Positions 7,716-14,837 are shown, counted from the first letter of the stretch. The stretch is DNA of 21,014 nucleotides from JABWBJ01 sp035646395 (GCA_035646395.1 DASRPK010000196.1:1-21014); one strand, 5' to 3'. A program made the numbers and translations. Notes: generated from the letters alone by a model not told the origin.

Positions 7716-7740
7716 AAGTACTCTGTACTGCAAAGTACTT
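7716..7740. promoter_or_regulatory. 25-bp palindromic operator before the beta-lactamase-fold gene
   Basis: The outer arms AAGTACT (7716-7722) and AGTACTT (7734-7740) pair perfectly, and two of the five inner pairs mismatch. The core ACTCTGTACTGCAAAGT (7720-7736) matches the operator at 2766-2782 in 14 of 17 bases with the same centre. It ends 21 bp before the ATG of the minus-strand gene, a position where a bound protein would block transcription or its start. Confidence 0.6.
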
Positions 7741-7778
7741 CGATGACCGGGTTTGAGGCTAGGGGGTCGTCTGCGGAG

Positions 7779-7799
7779 CTCTGGCCTCTGGCCTCTGGG
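7779..7799. repeat. Three 7-bp tandem repeats
   Basis: CTCTGGC occurs twice, followed by CTCTGGG, in direct succession. It lies in the divergent gap between 7694 and 7905. No function is suggested. Confidence 0.5.
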
Positions 7800-7818
7800 C
7801 CTGAATTCGAAACTCCCC

Positions 7819-7894
7819 ATATCGATTATCGTACTCTTGTTATACGTTAATCGATAAGATATTATCGATAAACAATAACCCTCTTCTATATATA
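7819..7894 (+). promoter_or_regulatory. AT-rich promoter with three ATCGAT-centred operator sites
   Basis: Within otherwise GC-rich DNA, an AT-rich stretch carries three ATCGAT cores at 7821-7826, 7850-7855 and 7864-7869. The third is a perfect palindrome, TTATCGATAA (7862-7871). The second is TTAATCGATAA (7847-7857). TATATATA (7887-7894) is a possible -10 region before the ATG at 7905. The small Xre regulator encoded at 8432 is the natural candidate to bind these sites, giving autoregulation; this is inference. Confidence 0.6.
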
Positions 7895-7904
7895 GGTACT
7901 CGAA

Positions 7905-8429
7905 ATGTCATTGCCGCACGAGAATGCCCTCCGGGCGTCGCGTAAAGTGCTGAGCGCCCTGGTCGTGATCAACGTGGTGTACGGGCTCGCCATCGCCGGG
8001 CTGCTCACCTGGAGCTTCCTGAACAAGGACTGGGTCATGACCGCCCTTGGTGTGAGGCCGGCCCTCGAGCGCGAGTCCATGGTTCGCGGGATGCGGCTCG
8101 TCGCGTTCATCGGGATCCTCGCCGTGCCGCTCGTCCACGTCGTCCTCACGCGCGTGCTCGACATCGTCGACACGGTACGGGCCGGCGACCCCTTCATCAG
8201 GGACAACGCGCGACGGATGCAGACGATCGCCTGGACACTGCTCGTTATGCAGGTGATGAGCGTGCTGATCGGGATCGTCGCCGCGCGCACCAGGTCCGAG
8301 GTGCAGCAGCTCGACATCAACTGGAGCTTCTCGATCACGCCGTGGATCGCCGTGCTCCTGCTGTTTGTCCTCGCACGGGTGTTCGAGCACGGGGCGCGCA
8401 TGCGCGCCGATCTCGAAGGGACGGTGTGA
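7905..8429 (+). CDS. DUF2975 family membrane protein
   Basis: A 174-residue protein with four membrane helices: about 17-37 (VLVVINVVYGLAIAG region), 60-84 (RLVAFIGILAVPLVHVVLTRV), 105-127 and 141-160. The segment 'VRAGDPFIRDNARRMQTIAWTLL' and the C-terminal 'FEHGARMRADLEGTV' are hallmarks of the DUF2975 family. Genes of this family are typically paired with a short YozG-like Xre regulator immediately downstream, as here (2-bp gap). The pair is thought to act as a membrane-linked control unit; the membrane protein may sequester the regulator or sense a signal, but no biochemical role is established. The ribosome-binding site is weak (AGG eight bases before the ATG). Confidence 0.87.
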   Translation: MSLPHENALRASRKVLSALVVINVVYGLAIAGLLTWSFLNKDWVMTALGVRPALERESMVRGMRLVAFIGILAVPLVHVVLTRVLDIVDTVRAGDPFIRDNARRMQTIAWTLLVMQVMSVLIGIVAARTRSEVQQLDINWSFSITPWIAVLLLFVLARVFEHGARMRADLEGTV

Positions 8430-8431
8430 GC

Positions 8432-8668
8432 ATGGCAATCATCGTGAAACTCGACGACGTGCTGCACGAACGACGCATGACCTTGACGGAACTCTCCGAA
8501 AAGGTCGGCGTCAGCCTCCCGAATCTTTCCATCCTCAAGACCGGAAAGGCGCGAGCGATCCGGTTCTCAACGCTGCACGGCATCTGCGAAGCGCTCGCGT
8601 GCCAACCCGGCGACCTCCTCGCGTTCGATCCCACACTGCCTAACGTCTCAGAGGAGCCGGAGTCCTGA
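8432..8668 (+). CDS. YozG-like Xre family helix-turn-helix regulator
   Basis: A 78-residue protein consisting almost only of a Cro/C1-type helix-turn-helix. The sequence 'MTLTELSEKVGVSLPNLSILKTGKARAIRFSTLHGICEALACQPGDLLAFDP' has the YozG pattern, including the 'N-x-S-x-L-K-x-G-K-A-x-A-I-R-F-x-T-L' recognition region. The frame extends upstream to 8342, but that start would overlap the DUF2975 gene, while the ATG at 8432 is two bases after its stop and preceded by GGTGTGAG. It likely binds the ATCGAT-centred sites before 7905. A CGTTAGG heptamer falls near its end, read as Pro-Asn. Confidence 0.9.
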   Translation: MAIIVKLDDVLHERRMTLTELSEKVGVSLPNLSILKTGKARAIRFSTLHGICEALACQPGDLLAFDPTLPNVSEEPES

Positions 8669-8675
8669 ATCCCTT

Positions 8676-9404
8676 ATGACACTTCCACTGGCTGAAACCG
8701 CACCCAGCACACGAGGCCGCATCCTCGCGGCGCTCTACCTGACCGTCATCATCTGTGGAATCGTTGCCCAGGTATTCATTGCCGACCAGCTGGTCGTGTA
8801 TGACAACGCCGCAAAGACGGCATCAAACATTATCGCCAATTCCTCGCTGTACCGGCTCGGCTTCACGATCTTCATGATCGAGATGAGCGTGCAGCTCGTG
8901 ACCGTCGCGCTGTTTTACGACTTGCTCAAACCAGTCAACCGGAGCCTCGCGCGCACTGCGGCACTCATCGGCTTCACCGGCTGCGGCATCAAGACGTTTG
9001 CACGCCTCTTCTACTACGCGCCGCTGATCCTGCTCGGGAAGGCGTCGTATCTCTCGGCAATGCCGCCGGCGGAGCTGGAAGCCCTCACGCTTGCATTCAT
9101 CGACCTCAACAACCAGGGTGCGGCCATCGCACTCATTTTCTTTGGCTTCGAGAGCCTGCTCCAGGGCTGGCTGGTATTCCATTCGGGATTCCTCCCGAAG
9201 TTTCTCGGTGTGATCTCCATGATCGGCGGGTTTGGTTGGCTCACGTTCCTCTGGCCGCCGCTCGGCATGCAGGTGGTCATGGGTGTCGCGCTCTTCGCGA
9301 TCATTGGCGTCATCGCCACGACGAGTTGGCTCTTCATCCGCGGCGTGGACGATGCGAAGTGGAGAGCGCGCGCCGCGCTGGCGGCGACCTCGATCTGGCG
9401 GTAA
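8676..9404 (+). CDS. DUF4386 family membrane protein
   Basis: A 242-residue integral membrane protein with about six hydrophobic segments. The first begins at residue 15 (GRILAALYLTVIICGIVAQVFIADQ), and the last spans about 205-225. The arrangement 'LYRLGFTIFMIEMSVQLVTVALFYDLLKPVNRSLA', a central 'GAAIALIFFGFESLLQGWLVFHSGFLPKFLGVI' and a closing 'WLFIRGVD' matches DUF4386 as I know it. Function is unknown. It starts seven bases after the Xre gene stop, so it belongs to the same transcript as DUF2975 and the regulator and may be part of the regulated output. The nearest Shine-Dalgarno-like GGAG is 13 bases upstream, so translation may depend on coupling. Confidence 0.83.
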   Translation: MTLPLAETAPSTRGRILAALYLTVIICGIVAQVFIADQLVVYDNAAKTASNIIANSSLYRLGFTIFMIEMSVQLVTVALFYDLLKPVNRSLARTAALIGFTGCGIKTFARLFYYAPLILLGKASYLSAMPPAELEALTLAFIDLNNQGAAIALIFFGFESLLQGWLVFHSGFLPKFLGVISMIGGFGWLTFLWPPLGMQVVMGVALFAIIGVIATTSWLFIRGVDDAKWRARAALAATSIWR

Positions 9405-9415
9405 CCGCGCTCGCG

Positions 9416-9802
9416 TTAGTTCGCGCGACTCTCCACGACACCCCAGATGCAGACCTGGCCGAAGTCGATCCAGTAGTCGAGGTCATCGTCGATCGCTGAC
9501 ATCGCGGTCTGACAGGCTTCGATCGTCACTTCGGCGAAGGTGACCGTGGCCGGATCGATGTGCCACGTCCACGGTGCGTTGAAGCCGCCATCTCCGCGCC
9601 TCAGCGTGCCCAGCGCCCACCGCGCTTCACCGGAATTGAGGAGGTCCTCGGCCTGCGCCCGGCCTTCGGAGTTGTTGACCTCGAGCGTCACGACGTCCTG
9701 CGTCAGCGGATCGCGAAATACGAATCGTGCATCGTCCGGACCCGACGAGTCACTGCAGCCGACGCCGGCCAGAATCAGAGTGGAAAGAATGAGTCTTTTC
9801 AT
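9416..9802 (-). CDS. BP74-N-like lipoprotein
   Basis: A 128-residue protein with a lipoprotein signal (MKRLILSTLILAGVGC, lipid Cys16) followed by a Ser/Asp-rich linker. The mature part runs 'ARFVFRDPLTQDVVTLEV', 'AEDLLNSGE', 'FNAPWTWHIDPATVTFAEVTIEACQTAMSAIDDDLDYW' and ends 'VCIWGVVESR'. The order F-x-F-x-DP, 'yNxPWsyHldP', 'F-x-E-x-x-I-E-x-C' and 'E/D-D-x-L' matches the N-terminal domain of the Dictyostelium calcium-associated protein BP74 and its bacterial relatives, as far as I can recall. The function is unknown. Two cysteines (97 and ~120) may form a disulfide. The ribosome-binding AGG is part of a CGTTAGG heptamer at 9807. The gene converges on the DUF4386 gene with an 11-bp gap. Confidence 0.68.
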   Translation of the reverse strand: MKRLILSTLILAGVGCSDSSGPDDARFVFRDPLTQDVVTLEVNNSEGRAQAEDLLNSGEARWALGTLRRGDGGFNAPWTWHIDPATVTFAEVTIEACQTAMSAIDDDLDYWIDFGQVCIWGVVESRAN

Positions 9803-9881
9803 CGGGCCTAACGGGAATTGGACGCCGCTATCAGGCGGATTGGTATCAAAACCTACGGGTGACCCAAACAGGAGGTTCCAC

Positions 9882-9959
9882 GTGTTACGGTTAGCAGCTG
9901 AAAGCGCGTGGGTAAAGCGTTGTTGTCTGGCCTCGGTACTTCAACGGGAGACACCATGA
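9882..9959 (+). CDS. Putative 25-codon leader peptide coupled to next gene
   Basis: A GTG start at 9882 is preceded by AGGAGG (9870-9875) at ideal spacing. The frame encodes about MLRLAAESAWVKRCCLASV plus six residues and stops at a TGA (9957-9959) that overlaps the next gene's ATG as ATGA. A strong ribosome-binding site, a short frame and exact stop/start coupling together suggest a real translated leader. The peptide has no recognisable domain; the Cys-Cys pair is notable. It may simply raise translation of the downstream gene. Confidence 0.45.
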   Translation: MLRLAAESAWVKRCCLASVLQRETP

Positions 9960-10465
9960 TTTACGTCTTGCGACTCGTCCACATACTCGGCGGCGTGTTC
10001 TGGGTCGGATCGGCAATGTTCGCCGCGCTCCTTCTCGCTCCGACCCTTCAGGCCCTGGGCCCCGGCGCCGGCCCGGTCATGAACCAGTTGGTGAAGGTCC
10101 GGAAGATGCCCCTGGTCATGATGATCTCGAGCGTGTTGACGATAGTAACAGGAGTATGGCTGCTGATCATCGATTCGGCGGGGCAGCCCGGTGTGTGGAT
10201 GAGATCGGGAACGGGAATGACCTTCGGGATCGGCGGTGTGCTGGCGATTCTTGGTTTCGTGATTGGGATGGCGGTCAACGCGCCGGCGTCGAAGCGCCTG
10301 GCGGCGATTGGTTCTGCCGCTGCCGCTCGCGGTGGTCCGCCGACTACCGACGAGCAGGCAGAGATCCGGCGGGTGCAGGGACGCATGTCGGCCGCGAGCA
10401 AGATCGTGACGGTGTTGCTGGTACTCGCCACCGGAGCGATGGCGATCGCGAGGTACGTCCCCTGA
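9956..10465 (+). CDS. Integral membrane protein, DUF2269/CopD-like
   Basis: A 169-residue protein with four membrane helices at about 4-30 (LRLVHILGGVFWVGSAMFAALLLAP), 51-72, 83-105 and 146-165. The opening 'RLVHILGGVFWVGSAMF' is typical of small cytochrome-b561/CopD/DUF2269-type proteins in which an early histidine and tryptophan are conserved; assignment to a single family is uncertain. The ATG at 9956 is chosen over an in-frame upstream start at 9908 because CGGGAG lies seven bases before it and it opens directly with the first membrane helix. It is coupled to the small upstream frame by ATGA. The gap to the convergent gene at 10488 is only 22 bp and contains a CGTTAGG heptamer. Confidence 0.75.
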   Translation: MIYVLRLVHILGGVFWVGSAMFAALLLAPTLQALGPGAGPVMNQLVKVRKMPLVMMISSVLTIVTGVWLLIIDSAGQPGVWMRSGTGMTFGIGGVLAILGFVIGMAVNAPASKRLAAIGSAAAARGGPPTTDEQAEIRRVQGRMSAASKIVTVLLVLATGAMAIARYVP

Positions 10466-10487
10466 ACAACACCTAACGACGCCGATG

Positions 10488-11006
10488 TCAGGCCGGCGCG
10501 TACTCAAGCGCCAACGTACCCGTCTTCGGATACACGTGGTGCTTCACCAGCTTCAGCTTCGTCCGGGCGCTCGGAGGTGGTAATACCGGCAGCCCATCGC
10601 CGAGCAGGACCGGGATGACGGCGACTTCGATGGAGTCTACCAGGCGAAGCTCGAGCAGGCTGCGAAACAGTTGACCACCGCCGAAGAGCCAGATGTCCTT
10701 TCCCTTGCCTGCCTTGAGCGTGGCAACTGTCGTAGCCGCGTCGTCCGAGACGACAACTCCGGGGCAGTCTTCCTGTTTGAGGGTACGTGAGATGACGTAC
10801 ACCTCCATACCAGGCATGCCTGCGCCGGCGCCTGAGTACTGCTTTGTCGCCTCGTAAGTCTTCCGTCCCATGACGACTGTATCGAACTCGCTCATCAAGG
10901 CAGCGAAGTCGATGTCGGGATCCATGACGATCCAATCGGCTTCGCCGTTGGGGCCCGCGAGGTATCCGTCCAGGCTCATGGCTACAGAGAAGCGAACTCG
11001 TCTCAT
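10488..11006 (-). CDS. Dihydrofolate reductase family protein (RibD C-terminal-like)
   Basis: A 172-residue protein of the RibD C-terminal/YyaP type. Hallmarks are 'SVAMSLDGYLAGPNGEADWI' (7-26), 'DTVVMGRKTYEA' (42-53) and the nucleotide-binding 'KDIWLFGGGQLFRSLLE' (103-119), followed by 'IPVLLGDGLPVLP'. Relatives reduce pterin or pyrimidine-like substrates with NADPH, but stand-alone family members are mostly uncharacterised and are not true FolA. The start is supported by GCAGGAG six bases upstream. It is monocistronic, convergent with the membrane gene, and its promoter must lie between 11007 and about 11045, where TATAAC occurs on the minus strand. Confidence 0.9.
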   Translation of the reverse strand: MRRVRFSVAMSLDGYLAGPNGEADWIVMDPDIDFAALMSEFDTVVMGRKTYEATKQYSGAGAGMPGMEVYVISRTLKQEDCPGVVVSDDAATTVATLKAGKGKDIWLFGGGQLFRSLLELRLVDSIEVAVIPVLLGDGLPVLPPPSARTKLKLVKHHVYPKTGTLALEYAPA

Positions 11007-11044
11007 GAAGGACTCCTGCGTTATATCTGACTTGTGAAAGTATC

Positions 11045-11302
11045 ATGCAGGCAAGAAGCGATCTTTCCGATGCGGCCACGGTGACGGTTGCGCAGCTGTC
11101 GCCGCCGTATCTTTCGCGCACTGGGTCCCTGGTGATTCCTCCTTCGCCGCTTGATGTCGCCGCGGATCGTCCTGGCGCGTACACGGTCACTGTTTCAGCC
11201 GTCGTTTACGTCACATGGACGTCGACGGTGGAGGTTCGCAATGACGGCGCACGCTGTGCACAAACAGTTACGACCAACGTGACCGCTCGTTTGGTGCGCT
11301 AA
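11045..11302 (+). pseudogene. Remnant of a carboxypeptidase-regulatory-like secreted protein
   Basis: The frame gives 85 residues. The C-terminal half, 'RPGAYTVTVSAVVYVTWTST' then 'VEVRNDGARCAQTVTTNVTARL', fits the end of small secreted proteins that carry a carboxypeptidase-regulatory-like beta sandwich ('GTYTVxVxAxGYxTW...C-x-V-x-T-x-x-L-x-A-x-L'). Intact members start with a lipoprotein or Sec signal and an N-terminal cysteine region. None is present here and the frame has no good ribosome-binding site, so this looks like a 5'-truncated copy. It lies alone between the divergent reductase-like gene and the PIG-L gene. It could instead be a short expressed orphan. Confidence 0.4.
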
Positions 11303-11397
11303 GCGTGGATTAGGAATGCATTAACCACGATGCGACGTCAGACGGTGGGGGCGAGATTGGGGCGCTGACTGCGCAGGCACCTCAACATACCAGCCTC
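11303..11397. other. Intergenic leader of the PIG-L gene
   Basis: A 95-bp stretch with no gene. The AT-richer part near 11310-11330 includes the 8-bp palindrome AATGCATT. I see no convincing -35/-10 pair, terminator or ribosome-binding site before the ATG at 11398. Confidence 0.4.
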
Positions 11398-14088
11398 ATG
11401 CAACCTGCGACTGCTTTGCTTTCCGTGGCACTCGCCCTGCTCCTCCCTGTCGCCGGGTTAGTCGCACAGGAACCCGGCGCGGTTGCCCTGGACCAGCGGA
11501 TCCGCGGACTGACCGTGACTGCGCGCGTTCTCGTTATCGGCGCGCACCCGGATGACGAGGACACCCGTCTCATTGCCTGGCTGTCACGAGGACACAACAT
11601 CGAGACCGCGTACCTGTCCCTTACGCGCGGTGAGAGCGGAATGAACGTCGCCGGATACGAAGTCGGCGACGGACTCGGAGCAGTGCGCACAGCCGAAGTG
11701 CTCGAAGCGCGTCGGATTGACGGGGCGCAGCAATTCTTCACGCGAGCGTTCGACTTCGGCTTTTCACGGACGGCCGAAGAGACGTTCAAACAGTGGCCTC
11801 GTGAGGCACTGTTGGCCGACATGGTGACGATAGTCCGCGCCTTCCGTCCGCACGTGATCATCGCCCGATACACGGGGACACCAGCTGATAGCAACGGACA
11901 CCACGAGGCCTCGGCGTTGCTTGCCCGCGACGTGTTCGATGTCGCCGGCGACACCGCGAGGTTTCCGGTTTCGAGGCACGGGTTCCCATGGCGTCCAATG
12001 ACGCTGTATGGTCCGGGAACAGGTTTGACGATCGATATCGGCGGGTTCGACCCGGTGAGCGGGCGCACGTGGACAGCCATTGCCGCGGAGAGCCGAGCCG
12101 TGCATCGCACGCAGGGCTATCCGGATTCACTTCTGCGCGAGGGACCCGATAGCGCCCGTTTGCTGACGCTCGCGCCAATCGCAACGTTCACCAGCGATTC
12201 TGCGCCGAAGCCTGACGACCTATCTCTCTTCGCCGGTATCGACACGAGCTTCGCGCGGCTCGGCGTGGGCGGAGCGGATACCGTCACGCGTATCCTGGCG
12301 GTCATCGCGGCGCTGGCTGATACGGCGCGCCGCCAGTTGGACCTCCGGAATCCAGTCGGCGTCGTGCCGCATCTGGCGCGCGCGGCACGACTCGCGGGAT
12401 GGGTACGCGGGCGAACGCCGCGATGCCTCCATCCGGCCGCGGACGCCTCTGCATTCTCGTCAGGCGGCCGGCTGTGCGGACGGCTCGACCGTCTTGACCT
12501 CGATGCCGCGATCGATCTCGTTATGCGGCGGGCCAGCGAGGCCACATTCATCGCGGCCGGCGTCCACGTCGAGATGCTCGCGCACCGCGAACAAGTCGCG
12601 TACGGCGATTCTGTTCCCGCAACGCTCACGGTGGCGAACCGCGGCCGCTCTCCACTTCAGATGATTACGGTGTCCATCTCCGGCGCCACGGACAGTCGTA
12701 TCAGGCCGTTGATAATTCCGCCGGACAGCACGGCGCGATGGACAATCCCTGTCTCGGTGCTCGGCAGCACCGTCCCCTGGTGGCTTGGGCAAAAGGTGTT
12801 GAATATCTACGAGCCGTTCGAGTCCGCGCTCGACGGCCTGGCGCGTCAGGCTGCGATCCCCGACCGCGTCACCATTCCGGCCGTGGCCATACCTGAAAAC
12901 ATCCGGCGCGTGAGCGACGTCACGGTCCTGGTTCGCATCGCAGAGCAACTGATCGGTATGAGCGTGGGGCCGATCGTGCATCGTACCGCCGACCCGTTAG
13001 GCGGCGTGCAGGAGCGCGCCGTCACCAGCGTCCCGCCGATTACGCTCGGCTTCGACCACAGCCTCGAGTGGGTTCCCGCCGGGAAACCGGTCGACAGGCT
13101 CCTGCGTTTCTCCGTGCAATCGAACGCCGATAGCCAGCGAACCATATCACTCAACCTCGTGGCGCCACCGGGATTGCGGGTGGATTCACTGCGAAAAACG
13201 ATTACGCTCGCGCCACAACAGACAACGGAACTTCTTCTGCGGATTCGCGGCACGTTGCAGCCCGGTCGGCATCCATTCGGCCTGTTCGGCCGAGACGCTG
13301 ATAGCGTTGAATTCGATCGAGGGCTGCGCACGGTCCGATACCCGCATCTTCGACCCATACAGTTGAGTCGTGGGTCGGCTCTCTGGCTACACGGCGTGGA
13401 GATCACGGTGCCGAGTCGGCTCAACGTGGCGTACCTCCAGGGCGTGGGCGACCTGATCACGCCGTACCTACGCCAGTTAGGCGTCCGCCTGACGGTGCTC
13501 GATTACGACGCGTTGCTGAACGCGGACCTGACGGGGTTCACGACGATCGTGGTCGGAACGCGTGCGTATGAGACGCATCCCGGGCTCGTGGCGTCGAACG
13601 CGAAATTGCTCGACTTCGCCCGGCGCGGCGGAACACTACTGGTCCTGGGCGGAACGACGGCAACGTATGGGTACAATGTCTTCCCCTTTCCGTTAGGCCC
13701 TGGGCCGGATGGGGCCACCGACCGTGTGACGCTGGAAAACGCACTTGTCCGAGTGCTGACACCAGGTGAACGAGTGTTGACCTGGCCGAATCGTATTACC
13801 GAACGTGACTGGGGCGGGTGGGTTTCGGAGCGCGCGAGCTTCATGCCGCGGGTCATCGACTCGCGTTATGCAACGCCGTTGGAGATCCACGATCCGGACC
13901 AGCCGGAGAGCCGCGGTGCATTACTAATCGCGCGGCTTGGGAAGGGCACCTACATCTACACAACGCTTGCCCTCGTGCAGCAGCTACCAGCCGCCGTCGG
14001 CGGAGCCGCGAGGTTGTTCGTCAACCTGATGAGTGTGGGCCTGGAACCGGCTGCGGGCGCGGCCCAACCGCCTGGCGAGGGGGAATAG
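11398..14088 (+). CDS. Large secreted PIG-L family deacetylase
   Basis: An 896-residue protein with signal peptide 1-23 (...PVAGLVAQ). The PIG-L/LmbE zinc-dependent N-acetyl hydrolase domain covers about 40-330. Its metal site is readable as AHPDDED (49-55) with a second cluster NGHHEAS (166-172). Known members deacetylate GlcNAc-type sugars or related amides; the substrate here is unknown, and the export signal implies an external one. A NEW3-like beta domain occupies about 530-640, and the C-terminal ~672-880 resembles a ThuA/GATase-1-like Rossmann domain ('LNVAYLQGVGDLITPYLRQL', then 'IVVGTRAYETH', then 'GGTLLVLGG'). Typical single-domain PIG-L proteins are only ~230-300 residues, so this is the extended secreted form. 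The start lacks a clear ribosome-binding site. Two CGTTAGG heptamers are read as Leu-Gly. Confidence 0.9.
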   Translation: MQPATALLSVALALLLPVAGLVAQEPGAVALDQRIRGLTVTARVLVIGAHPDDEDTRLIAWLSRGHNIETAYLSLTRGESGMNVAGYEVGDGLGAVRTAEVLEARRIDGAQQFFTRAFDFGFSRTAEETFKQWPREALLADMVTIVRAFRPHVIIARYTGTPADSNGHHEASALLARDVFDVAGDTARFPVSRHGFPWRPMTLYGPGTGLTIDIGGFDPVSGRTWTAIAAESRAVHRTQGYPDSLLREGPDSARLLTLAPIATFTSDSAPKPDDLSLFAGIDTSFARLGVGGADTVTRILAVIAALADTARRQLDLRNPVGVVPHLARAARLAGWVRGRTPRCLHPAADASAFSSGGRLCGRLDRLDLDAAIDLVMRRASEATFIAAGVHVEMLAHREQVAYGDSVPATLTVANRGRSPLQMITVSISGATDSRIRPLIIPPDSTARWTIPVSVLGSTVPWWLGQKVLNIYEPFESALDGLARQAAIPDRVTIPAVAIPENIRRVSDVTVLVRIAEQLIGMSVGPIVHRTADPLGGVQERAVTSVPPITLGFDHSLEWVPAGKPVDRLLRFSVQSNADSQRTISLNLVAPPGLRVDSLRKTITLAPQQTTELLLRIRGTLQPGRHPFGLFGRDADSVEFDRGLRTVRYPHLRPIQLSRGSALWLHGVEITVPSRLNVAYLQGVGDLITPYLRQLGVRLTVLDYDALLNADLTGFTTIVVGTRAYETHPGLVASNAKLLDFARRGGTLLVLGGTTATYGYNVFPFPLGPGPDGATDRVTLENALVRVLTPGERVLTWPNRITERDWGGWVSERASFMPRVIDSRYATPLEIHDPDQPESRGALLIARLGKGTYIYTTLALVQQLPAAVGGAARLFVNLMSVGLEPAAGAAQPPGEGE

Positions 14089-14102
14089 CTTTTCGCCGTC
14101 GT

Positions 14103-14654
14103 TCAGTCCGCAGTTGCCGGACCGAATACATCGGCGAGATCAATATCGAGAGTCGCTTCAGTTTCTTTCGGTGCCCATGTCAGTCGGTCACTCGTCGTGA
14201 CTGGAGATGTGCCAAGCCGAATCACCGTGACCGACCTTCGATCACCGTCAACGATCCAGTACTCAGGGACGCCAACCTCGTCGACGTAGAAGGGGCCCTT
14301 GAACTCGCGGTCACGCCGGCGCGTGGAAGGCGACAGTACCTCGACTACAAGAATCGGAATCGGCGCAGACTTCCAGTCAGTTTTCGGTGCAGCCGGCTGT
14401 CTCACGAGCAGGTCCGGGAGTAGCTCAGACTCACCCTCGGTGATGACGGAGTTTCCGCTGTACACGTATCCCAGGCCGTGGGCCATGACGAAGGGGAGGA
14501 GCACCGCATGAAGGCGCGCAATGGTCGTCTCGTGATCGAACGTCGGCGCCGGAGTCACGAACAGCTCTCCGTGGAGCAGTTCGTATTTGTTGCCGTCGTC
14601 CGGGAGGCTATGCAGTTCTTCGAGAGTCCAGACCTTCGCCTGTACCATGGGCAT
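14103..14654 (-). CDS. Uma2 family (DUF820) PD-(D/E)XK-type nuclease
   Basis: With the ATG at 14654 the protein has 183 residues. The Uma2 pattern is complete: 'LEELHSLPDDGNKYELLHGELFVTPAPTF', 'SELLPDLLVRQP' with the acidic residue of the PD motif, 'ILVVEVLSPSTRRRDREFKGPFYVDEVGVPEYWIVD' with the E-x-x-S-x-S block and the catalytic-type lysine, and a closing beta strand. Such proteins are numerous, small, and assumed to be restriction-endonuclease-fold enzymes, but their role is undefined. The frame is open to 14753, but GAGGAG nine bases before 14654 favours that start; an ATG two codons later is also possible. It is single and convergent with the PIG-L gene (14-bp gap). Confidence 0.87.
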   Translation of the reverse strand: MPMVQAKVWTLEELHSLPDDGNKYELLHGELFVTPAPTFDHETTIARLHAVLLPFVMAHGLGYVYSGNSVITEGESELLPDLLVRQPAAPKTDWKSAPIPILVVEVLSPSTRRRDREFKGPFYVDEVGVPEYWIVDGDRRSVTVIRLGTSPVTTSDRLTWAPKETEATLDIDLADVFGPATAD

Positions 14655-14774
14655 GTGTCGTCGCTCCTCGGCGGACTCGATCGGTCGCGCATGAGCCGAG
14701 GTTAGCAGCGCGACACGAGCAGTCCGGTACCGTCTCAATGCATGGGATGTCATTTCGACGCCGTTCTACTCTTT

Positions 14775-14792
14775 GCCGAGCGTACGCTCGGC
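14775..14792. promoter_or_regulatory. Perfect 18-bp palindrome in a divergent gap
   Basis: GCCGAGCGTACGCTCGGC is perfectly self-complementary. It lies in the 219-bp gap between the Uma2 gene (start 14654, minus) and the ArsR gene (start 14874, plus). TGCCGAG recurs just downstream. It may be a protein-binding site or a cruciform/hairpin; no T-tract follows on the plus side. Confidence 0.5.
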
Positions 14793-14837
14793 GGTCTTGC
14801 CGAGTCAAGCGGGACCTGACTGCCCCCTAATTCACGC

